64,000 nt of DNA from Unio delphinus (Eukaryota > Mollusca > Bivalvia > Unionida > Unionidae): positions 2,661,501 through 2,725,500 of the forward strand of contig JAQISU010001239.1 in assembly GCA_029339505.1 (NCBI GenBank), read 5' to 3'. The translations under genes and the position numbers were made by a program. Below are positions 46,459 through 57,489 of this stretch, in pieces. Position 1 is the first letter of the stretch; the number at the start of each line of letters is the position of its first letter. The notes below the pieces were generated by a model. The model searched no databases, was not told the DNA's origin, and was given only the letters and a program-made list of their open reading frames with translations.

Positions 46459-48246
46459 CTCTTGTGAACATTATAAGCCTGGATACTTCGTTCCCTGAAA
46501 TTTTATACTTTCTCATTCATTTTTTGTTTTCCATCTGTTTTGATCAAGCATGCTCAAGTTCTTTCCTCCCGTGTACTAATAAATGCTACTATGGGTAGTG
46601 CAGATTGATCTCAATTAGTAATTACATACAATTGGAATAAGTTGTGGAAAAACCCATTAAAACTGTCAAATTTAGCCTGCTTATTTTTCAGCCCTATATT
46701 TTATACTCTGACACATGGATTATCAGATACTAAATATGCCCTTACCTAAAAAGACTAAGATTTAAAAATAAAGACTCGAACATAATATACCAGCGAATCA
46801 AGTTTTTCTGTGATGTCCAAATTTTTGGTTAGACTTGTTTTTACCTCCTTTGCATGAGCTCCTACTTTTCCTCAATTTAATGTCCAAAATCAAATACACC
46901 TTCATTTATAAAAGGTTATGGCAACGCAAATTTCGATTTGATCTCAGTGATGTGGAAGTGGAGTTTGGTGTTCAAGATGAGAATCAGTCTGAACTAAGGA
47001 GACAGCTAGCAATTGTGGGTAAAATGTTTTTGTTAAAGTTTAAAAATAAAAATAATAATATTAATAAGAATAATAATGACTTTAGTTAAAGAAGTTAATT
47101 TGTCAGCTGATTAATCGTCGACGAGACCTTCTACAATTAAATGCATATTTTATACAATTTGTATAAGGTGTCTTTAGATAAGTGATATTAAAACTAGATA
47201 AATAATCTATTTTTATGTACTATGACTTAGATACAAGCCAATAAAGTTGGGTACATAACCGGATTTATACAACAATTAGAAGTGAACTTGCGTGTGAGAA
47301 CATGAAAGAACATGGTTTTTAAGTGCAGCAGTGAGCTAGTATGTGAGACTGTACCATCAAAAAAATTGTTTTAAATACCAGTAGTAATATAATCTTTAGC
47401 GCAGCGTGAGGGATACAAACTTAAGAGTCAAAAATCCCTTGGTGTCAGAACTGGGGGTTGAACTATGTTACAAACTTCAATTTAAACCTAATGGTTAAAT
47501 TATAAATTACCATCATCTGATGAACAGATGAGGGTAAAGGGATGCACTGAATTTGTGTAAAATAGATGCATGCAATTGTAGTTTAAAACTGTTCTGTATC
47601 TATACGATGTCTGTTCAATCTCCAAGCGCAACATGTGGAGGTATTGGGGTGTTTGAGAGTTTGATTTTTCTAATCTGACTACCAGCCAGCAATGCCATTT
47701 TGTGAGAGGCACTTGTCTCTAATGAAGCAGATGGAATACAGAAATATGATGCATATTGTGACCATGTTAACTGATCCGCTTCATTTTGATGATGTGGGTG
47801 CATTGCAGCCAGTTTCACCAATTAACTGCTGGAACTCTTATTTTCCACAAATCATGTCGAGTTTCATGGACATTTTTCCTTGAATATATAGTCACATCTT
47901 TGGAGGCTGAGCCTAATTCTGATACAGTGATTGATGAAAAATCAACAGACAAGTGCTCCTCGTTCCTTATTGTTGTTCTGCTGTGATTCATCGATGGCAG
48001 CATAATATTCTGATGCGCCTGTAAATGGGGTATAGATGGAGGATTGCCATGAAATGTTACATAAACATTTATTCGGTGGTCTGTTTGGTCCTGAAAAAAA
48101 TGGTGTTGCTTGGCCAGCTAGTATGGCCACTTGCTGGCATCCAGAAAATCTTGCTGTTGCTACTGCTCATGAATGGATTATCATGTCATCTTAAGGTTTT
48201 CACTAAAAGACTTCTTATTGATCACCACAGCAACCTTCTTGAAGAT
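46459..48246. other. Intergenic DNA with one possible exon
   Basis: At about 46915-47021 a frame reads RKFRFDLSDVEVEFGVQDEN, then a run to QLAIVG before a GTAAAA donor-like site. The composition is coding-like but the acceptor is weak and the protein unrecognised. Nothing else is supported. Confidence 0.3.
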
Positions 48247-48427
48247 CATGTAAAACCTGTTTTGAAAAACCACCCCTTCTGCCAAAACATTATGGTCTCT
48301 CAAGAAAGGTGGCCTCTCATAACAGGTCATACCACTATACAATCAATAAATCTGCGCATTGAGAATACGGTCTCTCAAGACAGGTGGTCTCACATAGCAG
48401 TGGTCTTTCAAGACAGGTTTTACTGTA
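48247..48427 (+). mobile_element. MITE-like inverted repeat
   Basis: The left arm GTAAAACCTGTTTTGAAAAA (from 48250) is the imperfect inverse of the right arm ending TCAAGACAGGTTTTACTG (48424). Both arms contain further GGTCTCTCAAGA-type internal repeats. It is about 180 bp with no coding capacity. Confidence 0.5.
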
Positions 48428-48950
48428 CTACTCCTCCTGAGTGGAAAGTTGTATTGATATAGGATTAACACAAGAAAATTTGTAATGAAGTCTTGTGGAT
48501 CATAATTAAAAAAAGTGCCAATATGGCTACCACAGTGGCCATCTTGAAAATCTTGACACTGTTCCCTCTGAATAGATAGCGACATGTACATGGGATTTTC
48601 ACTTAATTATTTCATATCTTATGATGTTTAGTAGGTCATAAATGAAAACTGGGCCACTTGTAGGGTTTTCTTAATCAACATGGGGTTTCCACCAGAAGAC
48701 TTTTTATAATGTCTTCTTTTCTTCTGAATGAAAATGATGCTATTCTTACTTGCAGTATGTCCATCTTTACAGCTAATTTGAACACGTTATTGCTAAAGAA
48801 TGTAAGTGGTGGTTTTTACACTCATTAGTTAAAAAGAAAAAATGTTCTTGTCTTGAATTCCTGGATATTTGTTTCTCTCAGTCATGTTTGTTCATACAGT
48901 TCCTTTAAAAGTATCGCATGGACATTTTCAGGAAGTTGTTTTTTGTTGTT

Positions 48951-49191
48951 TTAGGGTTTAACGCCATTTTTCAGCACATGATAGGCTATACATGGCAGCC
49001 AGTATTATTGGTGGAGAAAGAACCCGGACCCCCCCCCCCCCGGAAAGAACCACCGATCCATGAGAAGCTACTGGCAAACTTTCTCACATAACTACATTTG
49101 CCGAATCTTACACTCGAACCCAAGCAGACAGGCGAGACAGCAGTGATACGTAACGGAAAGCACTTTAAGCCACTTGGGGCCCATTTTCAGG
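48951..49191 (-). repeat. tRNA-derived SINE, - strand copy
   Basis: The reverse complement has the same layout as the copies at 116 and 8525: GGGCCCCAAGTGG head, B box region TTCGAGTGT, body CTTGCCAGTAGCTTCTC-like, and tail GCTGAAAAATGGCGTTAAAC. A C10 homopolymer lies inside. Confidence 0.8.
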
Positions 49192-49785
49192 AAGTATTAT
49201 TCAGTTGCTTTGTTGATTTGTTTATTTATGTAAAAGGGTAAGTTTCTAGTCATTTCATTTAAATAGTGTTGTTTGGCTTTTTTTGCATTTTTATTGTAGC
49301 CTTACCCATAATCCTAAATTTTCTCCGACTTTGATTCTTTTACATATATTTCCCTATCATTCGTTAGAAAAAGCACTTGTCAGAAAAGCAGTCAGATTAA
49401 TGAGACAAGAAAGTGTTTGAAGATAAAGCAAAAATTGAAATTGAAACAAAGTAACCAGTCCCAGTATTAAAGGCGTCCAGAGAGCTCTGAGGTATACATG
49501 TATACTGTGTAAAAGAGACAACATTCTGACATGGCATCATGGGAGGAAATCAAACATTATATACACATACCATAGTGAAGACATCTTGTGAGGTATTTGA
49601 GAATGTGATGCAGATTATTTATATGTGCAATGGTGCAGTAATTTGCACATGAGACATTAAGTAATCAACTGATATGAAATCAACATGTGATAGTTCTTCA
49701 TAAGCCTACTCTGTAGGTAATGTTCATCATGTGATTGACACGCAGGCAGCATGCTTCCTTGACATTAAAATACACTGCAGACTGG

Positions 49786-50161
49786 TAGGGCCTAACCAGT
49801 AGATAATTTTCGCAGAGTACCGAATCCGAGTATTTGGATACTATTTGCCGGATCCGTGCATGAACCGAGTAGTAGGTGCGACTCCGGAGAGTACTGTTTG
49901 TTTCATTATCGTATGCGAAGCTTAAATTTTTCGTGTACCGTATACCATATATATCGCCTATAAGATGAAAAATTGTATTATTAACTAAAATTAGTATGTA
50001 TTAAAAAATTCTTTTTTTTTAAAGTTCGATATTTGTTGAATTATTTTACTTGTAACCATTTGTGTACGTATCATTTGCCGAGGCGAATACTTCCGAATAG
50101 TACCGAAAAACCGGATATTCGGCCAAAGCAAACGTCCGAGGCGATTTCCAGTTAGGCCCTA
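49786..50161. mobile_element. hAT-type MITE, 376 bp
   Basis: The ends TAGGGCCTAAC and GTTAGGCCCTA form 11-bp terminal inverted repeats. They are flanked by an 8-base duplication (CAGACTGG at 49778-49785, TAGACTGG at 50162-50169; one mismatch). TIR start and 8-bp duplication are typical of hAT elements. There is no transposase, so it is non-autonomous. Confidence 0.75.
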
Positions 50162-52005
<1,844 letters not shown>

Positions 52006-52157
52006 AGCAGCAGAGAGGGTGAATCAGACAACTTTATAGAGACGTCGATTCGGAAATCTGAGGCTTCTACCAAATAGTAAAAAAAATGGCGTCTATTCGA
52101 CAAAATAAGATTTCCTTATATACGCCATTGTCGTTGTCATCCACCCTCTCTGCTGCT
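52006..52157. repeat. Inverted repeat at the left edge of element 2
   Basis: AGCAGCAGAGAGGGTG (52006-52021) is perfectly inverted at 52142-52157. A second, inner pair AATGGCGT / ACGCCATT lies between them. It starts with AG and lies 28 bases from the last gene of element 2. It may be a terminal hairpin or compressed terminal inverted repeat of the element, or an unrelated MITE. The other end of element 2 is beyond the window. Confidence 0.55.
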
Positions 52158-52184
52158 ACAGGTTAACAAAAATCATTTACGATT

Positions 52185-52856
52185 TCAACCAAATATTTGA
52201 TCGAGTCCGATACGATATCGTGTCCGAGGATCATGTAAATTTATTGTTATAAATCCGTGCGGGGTCGACTGAGCGTTACTAAAGAAGTTTTTAAATTGAT
52301 TGAAATCCATATCAGAACACCATGTCTGCCAAATATTTCTAAGAGTATGAGTATCAACGCCGTTAAACACAGCAAGAATATTACAGTTATTTCTGATCAC
52401 TTTTGGAATCTGAGTGTAGCGTTGAGTGACATATATCACTTCAGTGTTTTTATGCCTTCCTCGGGAAAAGATCCTAGCTGAGTTTTTTTGATTGTCTAAC
52501 ATCACATCGTCGTATACGACTAAATTGTTAATGCTCCCATCGAGGTCATCCACGGATGGTGCCTCGTCAATATCAGTTATAAAATCAATGGCGTTCTCAC
52601 CTTTAATTTCTGATGCATTCTCGTTAAAATCCTTTAACACTTCATAGCATCGTTGATCATCTACGCTAGGAGCAATTAAATACAACTTATCCCACTTCAT
52701 CCATCTCATTATTAAATTGAGCAACAATTGAGTCTTGCCGGATCCAGATGGCCCGATTATAATTGCACGGATAGAGTTTGGTAGCGCTGCATGATGCTTA
52801 ACTGGTTCTCTTATTTTAGTCGCTGAAAAATCAATTATATTCATATCTCTATACAT
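52185..52856 (-). CDS. ATP: Element 2 A32-type DNA-packaging ATPase
   Basis: 223 residues, intact. Walker A is AIIIGPSGSGKTQLLLNLIM (residues about 31-50), Walker B is NNLVVYDDVMLD, and a sensor-like EVIYVTQRYTQIP follows. This is the HerA/FtsK family ATPase that drives genome packaging in Polinton-like viruses and larger DNA viruses. Length and motifs are complete, unlike the truncated copy in element 1. It starts at 52856, divergent from the zinc-ribbon gene 5 bases away, and ends just inside the inverted repeat. Confidence 0.92.
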   Translation of the reverse strand: MYRDMNIIDFSATKIREPVKHHAALPNSIRAIIIGPSGSGKTQLLLNLIMRWMKWDKLYLIAPSVDDQRCYEVLKDFNENASEIKGENAIDFITDIDEAPSVDDLDGSINNLVVYDDVMLDNQKNSARIFSRGRHKNTEVIYVTQRYTQIPKVIRNNCNILAVFNGVDTHTLRNIWQTWCSDMDFNQFKNFFSNAQSTPHGFITINLHDPRTRYRIGLDQIFG

Positions 52857-52861
52857 AAATT

Positions 52862-53032
52862 ATGGATCTATATTGTATGAAGTGTAAAACGCGTACTGGC
52901 ACAAATGATGTGACGACGATTCCAACTAAAAATAACAGATCAGCACTTACTGGTAGATGTGCAACATGTGGTATAAAAAGTTTAGATTTATTTCTACAAA
53001 ATCAAAGATTTTACAATCCGGAGATGTTTTAA
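52862..53032 (+). CDS. Element 2 small zinc-ribbon protein
   Basis: 56 residues. Cysteines are at 5 and 8 (YCMKCKTRT) and at 33 and 36 (GRCATCGIK), with TKNNRSALTG between. This matches the small viral zinc ribbon seen in many large and midsize DNA viruses (YCVKCK..TKNGRPA..G.CP.CG). Role unknown; nucleic acid binding is likely. Its stop overlaps the start region of the next gene. Confidence 0.75.
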   Translation: MDLYCMKCKTRTGTNDVTTIPTKNNRSALTGRCATCGIKSLDLFLQNQRFYNPEMF

Positions 53033-53372
53033 AAAAAAACGAGGTGATATCGCAGCCAAATTTGCAAAACTCCCTGGAACCCCATGGGCAAAGTACCCCG
53101 GAGAAAAGCACCTTCCAGGATATAGCTACTGTGGCCCCGGAACACGATTAGATATCAGACTTGATGATCAAAATCAACCCCGACCCGGCGAGTATCCGAT
53201 AAACGCTATTGATAAGGCGTGTCATGTTCATGATGTTGCATATAAAAGCAGCAATCTGCAAAACAGGCATCTCGCGGATGTGAAATTAATTCATGCGTTA
53301 AAAGAAAAATTGACTTCGTGGTTGGTAAAATCGGCTATGAAAGGCAAATTGATGATGGGCGCTGGTAATTAA
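53024..53372 (+). pseudogene. Element 2 parvovirus-type phospholipase A2 domain
   Basis: The frame is open from 52986 to the stop at 53370-53372. The calcium loop YCGPGT lies at 53127-53144, and the catalytic block DKACHVHDVAY starts at 53211 (His at 53229, Asp at 53232). This is the secreted-PLA2-like domain that parvoviruses carry on VP1 to breach endosomes. Related domains occur in some Polinton-like viruses. A lysine/arginine-rich start and a C-terminal helical segment (KEKLTSWLVKSAMKGKL) flank it. The only nearby ATG (53024) is out of frame by one base across a T/A homopolymer, so the start appears broken. The catalytic residues are intact. Confidence 0.8.
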
Positions 53373-53376
53373 TAAT

Positions 53377-54341
53377 ATGGAATCTATTTATTATTCTCCG
53401 AGAGGATATTGGAAGGGTAAAGCAGCAATCAGTAAACTCGCCAGCGCCGCAAAAGTGAAAAAGGCCACTGCGGCTAATTGGTTATCCAAACAGGCTATAT
53501 GGCAAATTTATCTACCGCGTCCTAAACAAATCAATTTCTCGCATTTTGATGTTACCGGACCCAATGAAGTTCATCAAGCTGATTTATTGTTTTTACCACA
53601 TGACAACGGTTACAAATACGCGCTAACCGTAGTTGATGTTGCGAGTCGATACAAACAAGCAGAGCCGTTAAAAACAAAGTCAGCTACTGAAGTAGCTTCT
53701 GCATTTGAAAGGATTTATCGAAAGGGTCCTCTGCGTTGGCCAAATCTATTACAGGTTGATCCTGGCAAGGAATTTCAAGGCGCTGTTTTATCAGCGATGA
53801 AAGATCACAATGTCACCATCAGACGGGGTATACTGCACTACATCGCGATCAGGCAATTGTAGAATGATTTAATCGGACTCTTGCTAAGCGGTTATTTGGA
53901 TATCAATACGCAAAAGAATTCATCCAAGAAAAGCGATCCCGTGAATGGGTCAAAAGGTTACCAGCTGTGATTACCGCACTGAATAACGAGATTACTAGAA
54001 CAATCAACATGAAACCTATCAACGCGATTAAAAAGAAGTCTATACCTAAAATGGAAATTCGAAGAATTTTACAAAAAGATTATAGCGTTTCCCAACCAAT
54101 TCTTGGTAGTAATGTCACCGTGAGATATTTATACGAACCAGGAGAGCTCGAAGGTGGCAGAAAAAGGGCTACTGATCCTATTTGGAGTGTTACTGCACAC
54201 AAGATATCTACTATAACACGATCAACTGGTAGACCAGCAATCTGTAAACTGGATTCAACTGCTCCTCAGCGAGGATTTACTCGACAACAACTACAGGTAA
54301 TTCCTGACGATACTCAATTACCACCGCGGGGTCTTAATTAG
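53377..54341 (+). pseudogene. INT: Element 2 rve-family integrase, one frameshift and one stop
   Basis: It begins 4 bases after the PLA2 stop (MESIYYSPRGYWKG). The DDE residues are HQADLLFLP (Asp), LQVDPGKEF (Asp) and, after a frameshift near 53840, AIVE (Glu). A TGA at 53865-53867 directly follows that Glu, where the family has Arg, which fits a CGA-to-TGA change. The second part (53967-54341) has VITALNNEITRTINMKP and an SH3-like C-terminus (GSNVTVRYLYEPGELEG). There is no chromodomain, unlike element 1, so this integrase is from another lineage. Its end overlaps the HNH module of the opposite strand by 8 bases. Confidence 0.88.
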
Positions 54342-54530
54342 CGCCGTTGCGTCTGTTGCACTCAAGACAAGTCAGCATCACATTGTTTCTGACATGACCG
54401 AGACTGTTATTTTTTCTGTCTACGGTTAATTGGCGAGGATCTTTATCCGAATAACGCCAACACATTATACAATTGCAACTCGCGCAGTGATTATTCTGTT
54501 GTTGTTTCAGCGTAATTATTAATTCAGCAT
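54334..54530 (-). pseudogene. HNH nuclease module at the 3' end of the PolB-helicase gene
   Basis: A frame shifted relative to the helicase reads CASCNCIMCWRY, then LTVDRKNNSLGHVRNN, then LTCLECNRR. The pattern C-x2-C..DR-x2-N..GH-x3-N..C-x2-CN is a zinc-stabilised HNH endonuclease. The frame change falls at a run of nine Ts (54551-54559 on +), so one homopolymer indel would separate it from the helicase. It could be a C-terminal domain of the fusion protein or a separate small gene. Confidence 0.6.
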
Positions 54531-55544
54531 CAATGTCAAATTCTCGTTGGTTTTTTTTTGTCTTGTTGTTTGTAACCGGAGAGTTTTTTTATCAATAATT
54601 TTACCATCAACGATGCTAGAATCATTCATTGTGGTATCATCATCGCCTGACTCTGTCAGGACAATTCTTCGAAGCTGATTTATTCTTCGTACTCTGGATA
54701 CTGCGAGATAGACTAAATTCGACCATTCGATGCGATTATCTACCATCCAAACAATTGTATCCGATATAGTTAATCCCTGTGAAGAGTGTATTGTCGCTGC
54801 GTATCCTAACGTCCATGGGGATTTATTAGCACGCAATGCATTTTCGACGACGCTGATATCAACCAGCAAAATATCATTTAACACGAGAATCTGCTTTTCA
54901 CTCTTCCCTGGAATATCAACTTCAATATTCTGCTTTCGTGTATCCGAAGGCCTATAACACAACGGTACTGGAAGTGTTGCAAATTTTTCTTTATGCGTTT
55001 CAAATAACTTCATCTGAAGTGTGTCTCTGACTATTTTTCTACTTGCTACTATCAAATCATTTGGTCTCCACGTTTCCCAAAAATCATTCATGGGAGTTTC
55101 TGAAATTATTTCACGCGCTATTTCACATTGGATTTTATCCGGTTGTAATCTAATCAGTGCTTTGAACTCGCGTAATTGTTCATCAAGTGATCTATGGTCG
55201 GTATTAATTTCTTCATAATAGTCTACAGAACCCTTTAGCCATTCATGTGGAGATCCACCGATAAATGGTGGTGGTTGGCCGTGATCACCGCACATGACGA
55301 CTTTTGTGTTTTTGTTTAACAACCACTCGAGAAATGTCTGTAATACTCTCAACGATACCGTGCATATTTCATCCCAGATTATGATTTCAGGAATGAATTT
55401 ATCACTCATTCGATCAGGGGTCCATTCATCGCCTTTCCATCGAAAGAAACTATGATAAGTACAGGCATTTACCCCTCGTTGTTTCATCTCTCTGGCGAGT
55501 CTGTGAGTTGGTGTTAACACAATCATGGTTGACCGACGAAATAA
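54519..55544 (-). pseudogene. Element 2 SF1 helicase, in frame with PolB
   Basis: After the P-loop (at the end of the PolB segment) come LTPTHRLAREM, AxTYHSFFRWKG (CTYHSFFRWKG here), EIIIWDEIC (Walker B), VVMCGDHGQPPPF (motif III-like), TIHSSQGLTI (motif V) and YLAVSRVRR (motif VI). This is a Pif1/RecD-type superfamily 1 helicase of about 335 residues. It probably unwinds DNA ahead of the attached polymerase. It is in the same frame as PolB, separated only by TAA at 55545-55547. The Walker A lysine is replaced (see PolB entry). Confidence 0.88.
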
Positions 55545-56705
55545 TTAAATTGCACGAGTTGTATTTCCTGACCCACCACAACCGTTTAAATAAACTGTCT
55601 TGTATCTACATATTGGATCAGATACCGGTGGTGCATTAGAAAATTCTGATTGAATCTCATCACACTTTAAGTACTTTTCATCCATGGTAACATCTGCCGA
55701 TTCACAATACTCATGTAGCGTTTCCTTTTTAAATCTCCAACATCCCCAATTTGCCTCCGGATCTGTGAATTTAGCTACATCTGATTTGTATTTCTCGTGG
55801 ATATACATAGAATCATTGGCTACTCTAACTGCGGTATTAGGAAATCTATTTATCATCGAAAATAAATTGATAGAAGCATAAGCTAGCATAGAACTTCTCA
55901 AATGTGTGTACTGGGAATTATATCCATCACAGTAGGTAACAACCGTACCCAATTTCTCACCATTGGATAGAAAAGCATCCTTACGGGATACAAGTTTCCC
56001 CTGTTTCGTTAAATCCGTTACAATAAAATCGTATTCAGCGACGTCTATGATCAACCGCGAAGTATATTTTGCATTGTCGTATCTTCCACCCTGGGTAAAT
56101 TTACCGATTATTCTTCGTCCAAAATCTTTTGCTTATTCTTTTCTAATTTCAAATAACTTCTTAGACCAATTCATGATTTGTTGTTCATTGAAAATCTCCG
56201 ATTTTCCATTCGAAGAATTTCCATCTGGAAACTGTTTTCGCAGTTCGCTAATTATACGATCTAGATCGGGTTGTGGTAGCCAAACTTCTTTCTGAGCTCG
56301 ATAGCATATAATAGCTTCGGAAACAATCAACGATATTAGCATACCACAATCAATCATATATCGTAGTAACACTATTGGCATCCAGGCCTTTTCAGATATA
56401 TGTCTACCGAGCCAAAGATAACTACACGGATGTAACCCTGTAGCGAATTCGAATGATATCACACGAGCGAATCCAGTTAAATCAAAATCAGGCAATGGAC
56501 CATTAATCGCAACACGAGTCATTTCATGTGTGGGGTGTCCAAATCGTTTAAAATAGTTACTACATTCTCCATACCCGAGAAAACTTCCAGGATAACACGC
56601 GGATATATCAATTGAAATCATACCGCCACGATGGTATTTTGTATTCCACAGTCCTCCATGACCAAATTCGACGCAACTCAATTTAACTATAGTATAATGA
56701 ATCAC
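55545..56705 (-). pseudogene. POLB: Element 2 family B DNA polymerase palm region, N-terminal half of the fusion
   Basis: Motif A is SIDISACYPGSFLGYGE, the motif B region is AKDFGRRIIGKFTQGG (after a TAA at 56133-56135), and motif C is RVANDSMYI, followed by the helicase P-loop GCGGSGNTT. Motif C has AND where most polymerases have ATD/DTD, and the P-loop lysine is Asn (AAT at 55563-55565). No 3'-5' exonuclease motifs were found; the frame is closed about 30 bases upstream of 56705 and a + strand gene overlaps there. Two in-frame stops interrupt the fusion. Similar PolB-helicase proteins occur in other invertebrate genomes (from memory). Confidence 0.8.
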
Positions 56706-56990
56706 TGCAAGTGGCTTTTGATTGGATCAACAACCCCGTGTAACAAATCATGCAGGAGCGAATTCTGTGGGTATCATATGCAAAGCGTGACAAACGGTTC
56801 AAAAGGTCCTCTCCCATGCCTCCGATGTGGGGTGAGCGTTAGAGGAAAATCACAATTATGCCTCAGTTGCGGCGGCAAACGATACAGAGAACTAAAACGC
56901 TATTATGACAAACGAATCATTGATCCTACCGATGACTCCGTCAGCGACAAAATCATAAAAAACCCTCAAGATTATATCGAGATTTATTAA
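56697..56990 (+). CDS. Element 2 cysteine-rich zinc-binding protein
   Basis: 97 residues from ATG at 56697. It has CKWLLIGSTTPCNKSC, then EFCGYH, then CLRCGVSVRGKSQLCLSCGG, giving about nine cysteines in C-x2-C-like pairs, followed by a basic KRYRELKRYYDKR tail. Proteins with this order (..PC.KSC...YC..H....G.....C..CG) recur in related invertebrate elements, next to PolB. No function is known; zinc binding is inferred. It is divergent from, and slightly overlapping, the PolB start. Confidence 0.7.
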   Translation: MNHCKWLLIGSTTPCNKSCRSEFCGYHMQSVTNGSKGPLPCLRCGVSVRGKSQLCLSCGGKRYRELKRYYDKRIIDPTDDSVSDKIIKNPQDYIEIY

Positions 56991-57019
56991 TAAATTAGAC
57001 AAGTAGTATTATTATACAA

Positions 57020-57489
57020 ATGAGCCAAGATTTCAGACCTCACCCAGTGCTTGTTAATTACGAAGCATCCCTTGATGGTGTTGTCAGGCACCGCAGACTA
57101 AAAAAACCGGTTGGATATCTGAATAATATGGGGTATTTGTTGTTTAGTGCTAGAAATAAAACATATCTCTGTCACAGAATTATTTTTGAATGTCATAACG
57201 GATTAATAGAGACGGATTTGTGATTGATCACATAAATGGAGTGAAGACTGATAATTGTCTTGTGAATCTTCAAGCCGTCTCACAAAGTCTGAATGCAAAA
57301 TTAGGTGGAACTGGCAAACATGCAAAACGCCCTAGGGGAGTTAAATCGTTTGATTTAGAAAATAATGAAGAGAGAAGCTTTCAGTCGATAAATGAAGCCA
57401 GTAGATACTTTGACATTTGTATGCCTTCAATACGATTTGTTGCAGAAAATATAATTAAAACTGCTCTGTCTAAAAAAAAATGGTCATAA
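57020..57489 (+). pseudogene. HNH homing endonuclease with NUMOD-like tail, frameshifted
   Basis: The first frame (57020-57223) reads FRPHPVLVNYEASLDGVVRH, then CHRIIFECHNG. The second (57220-57489) reads VIDHINGVKTDNCLVNLQAV, the HNH active site (D-H-I-N-G..D-N..N-L). A C-terminal NUMOD1-like helix-turn-helix (RSFQSINEASRYF) follows. One indel near 57205 separates the halves. Such endonucleases are selfish genes common in phages and giant viruses. Next to it is the zinc protein gene; no intron is apparent. Confidence 0.8.

Noticed and set aside
47690..48180. Overlapping ORFs on both strands, considered a transposase relic
   Set aside because: No DDE, zinc-finger or other motif could be found in any frame.
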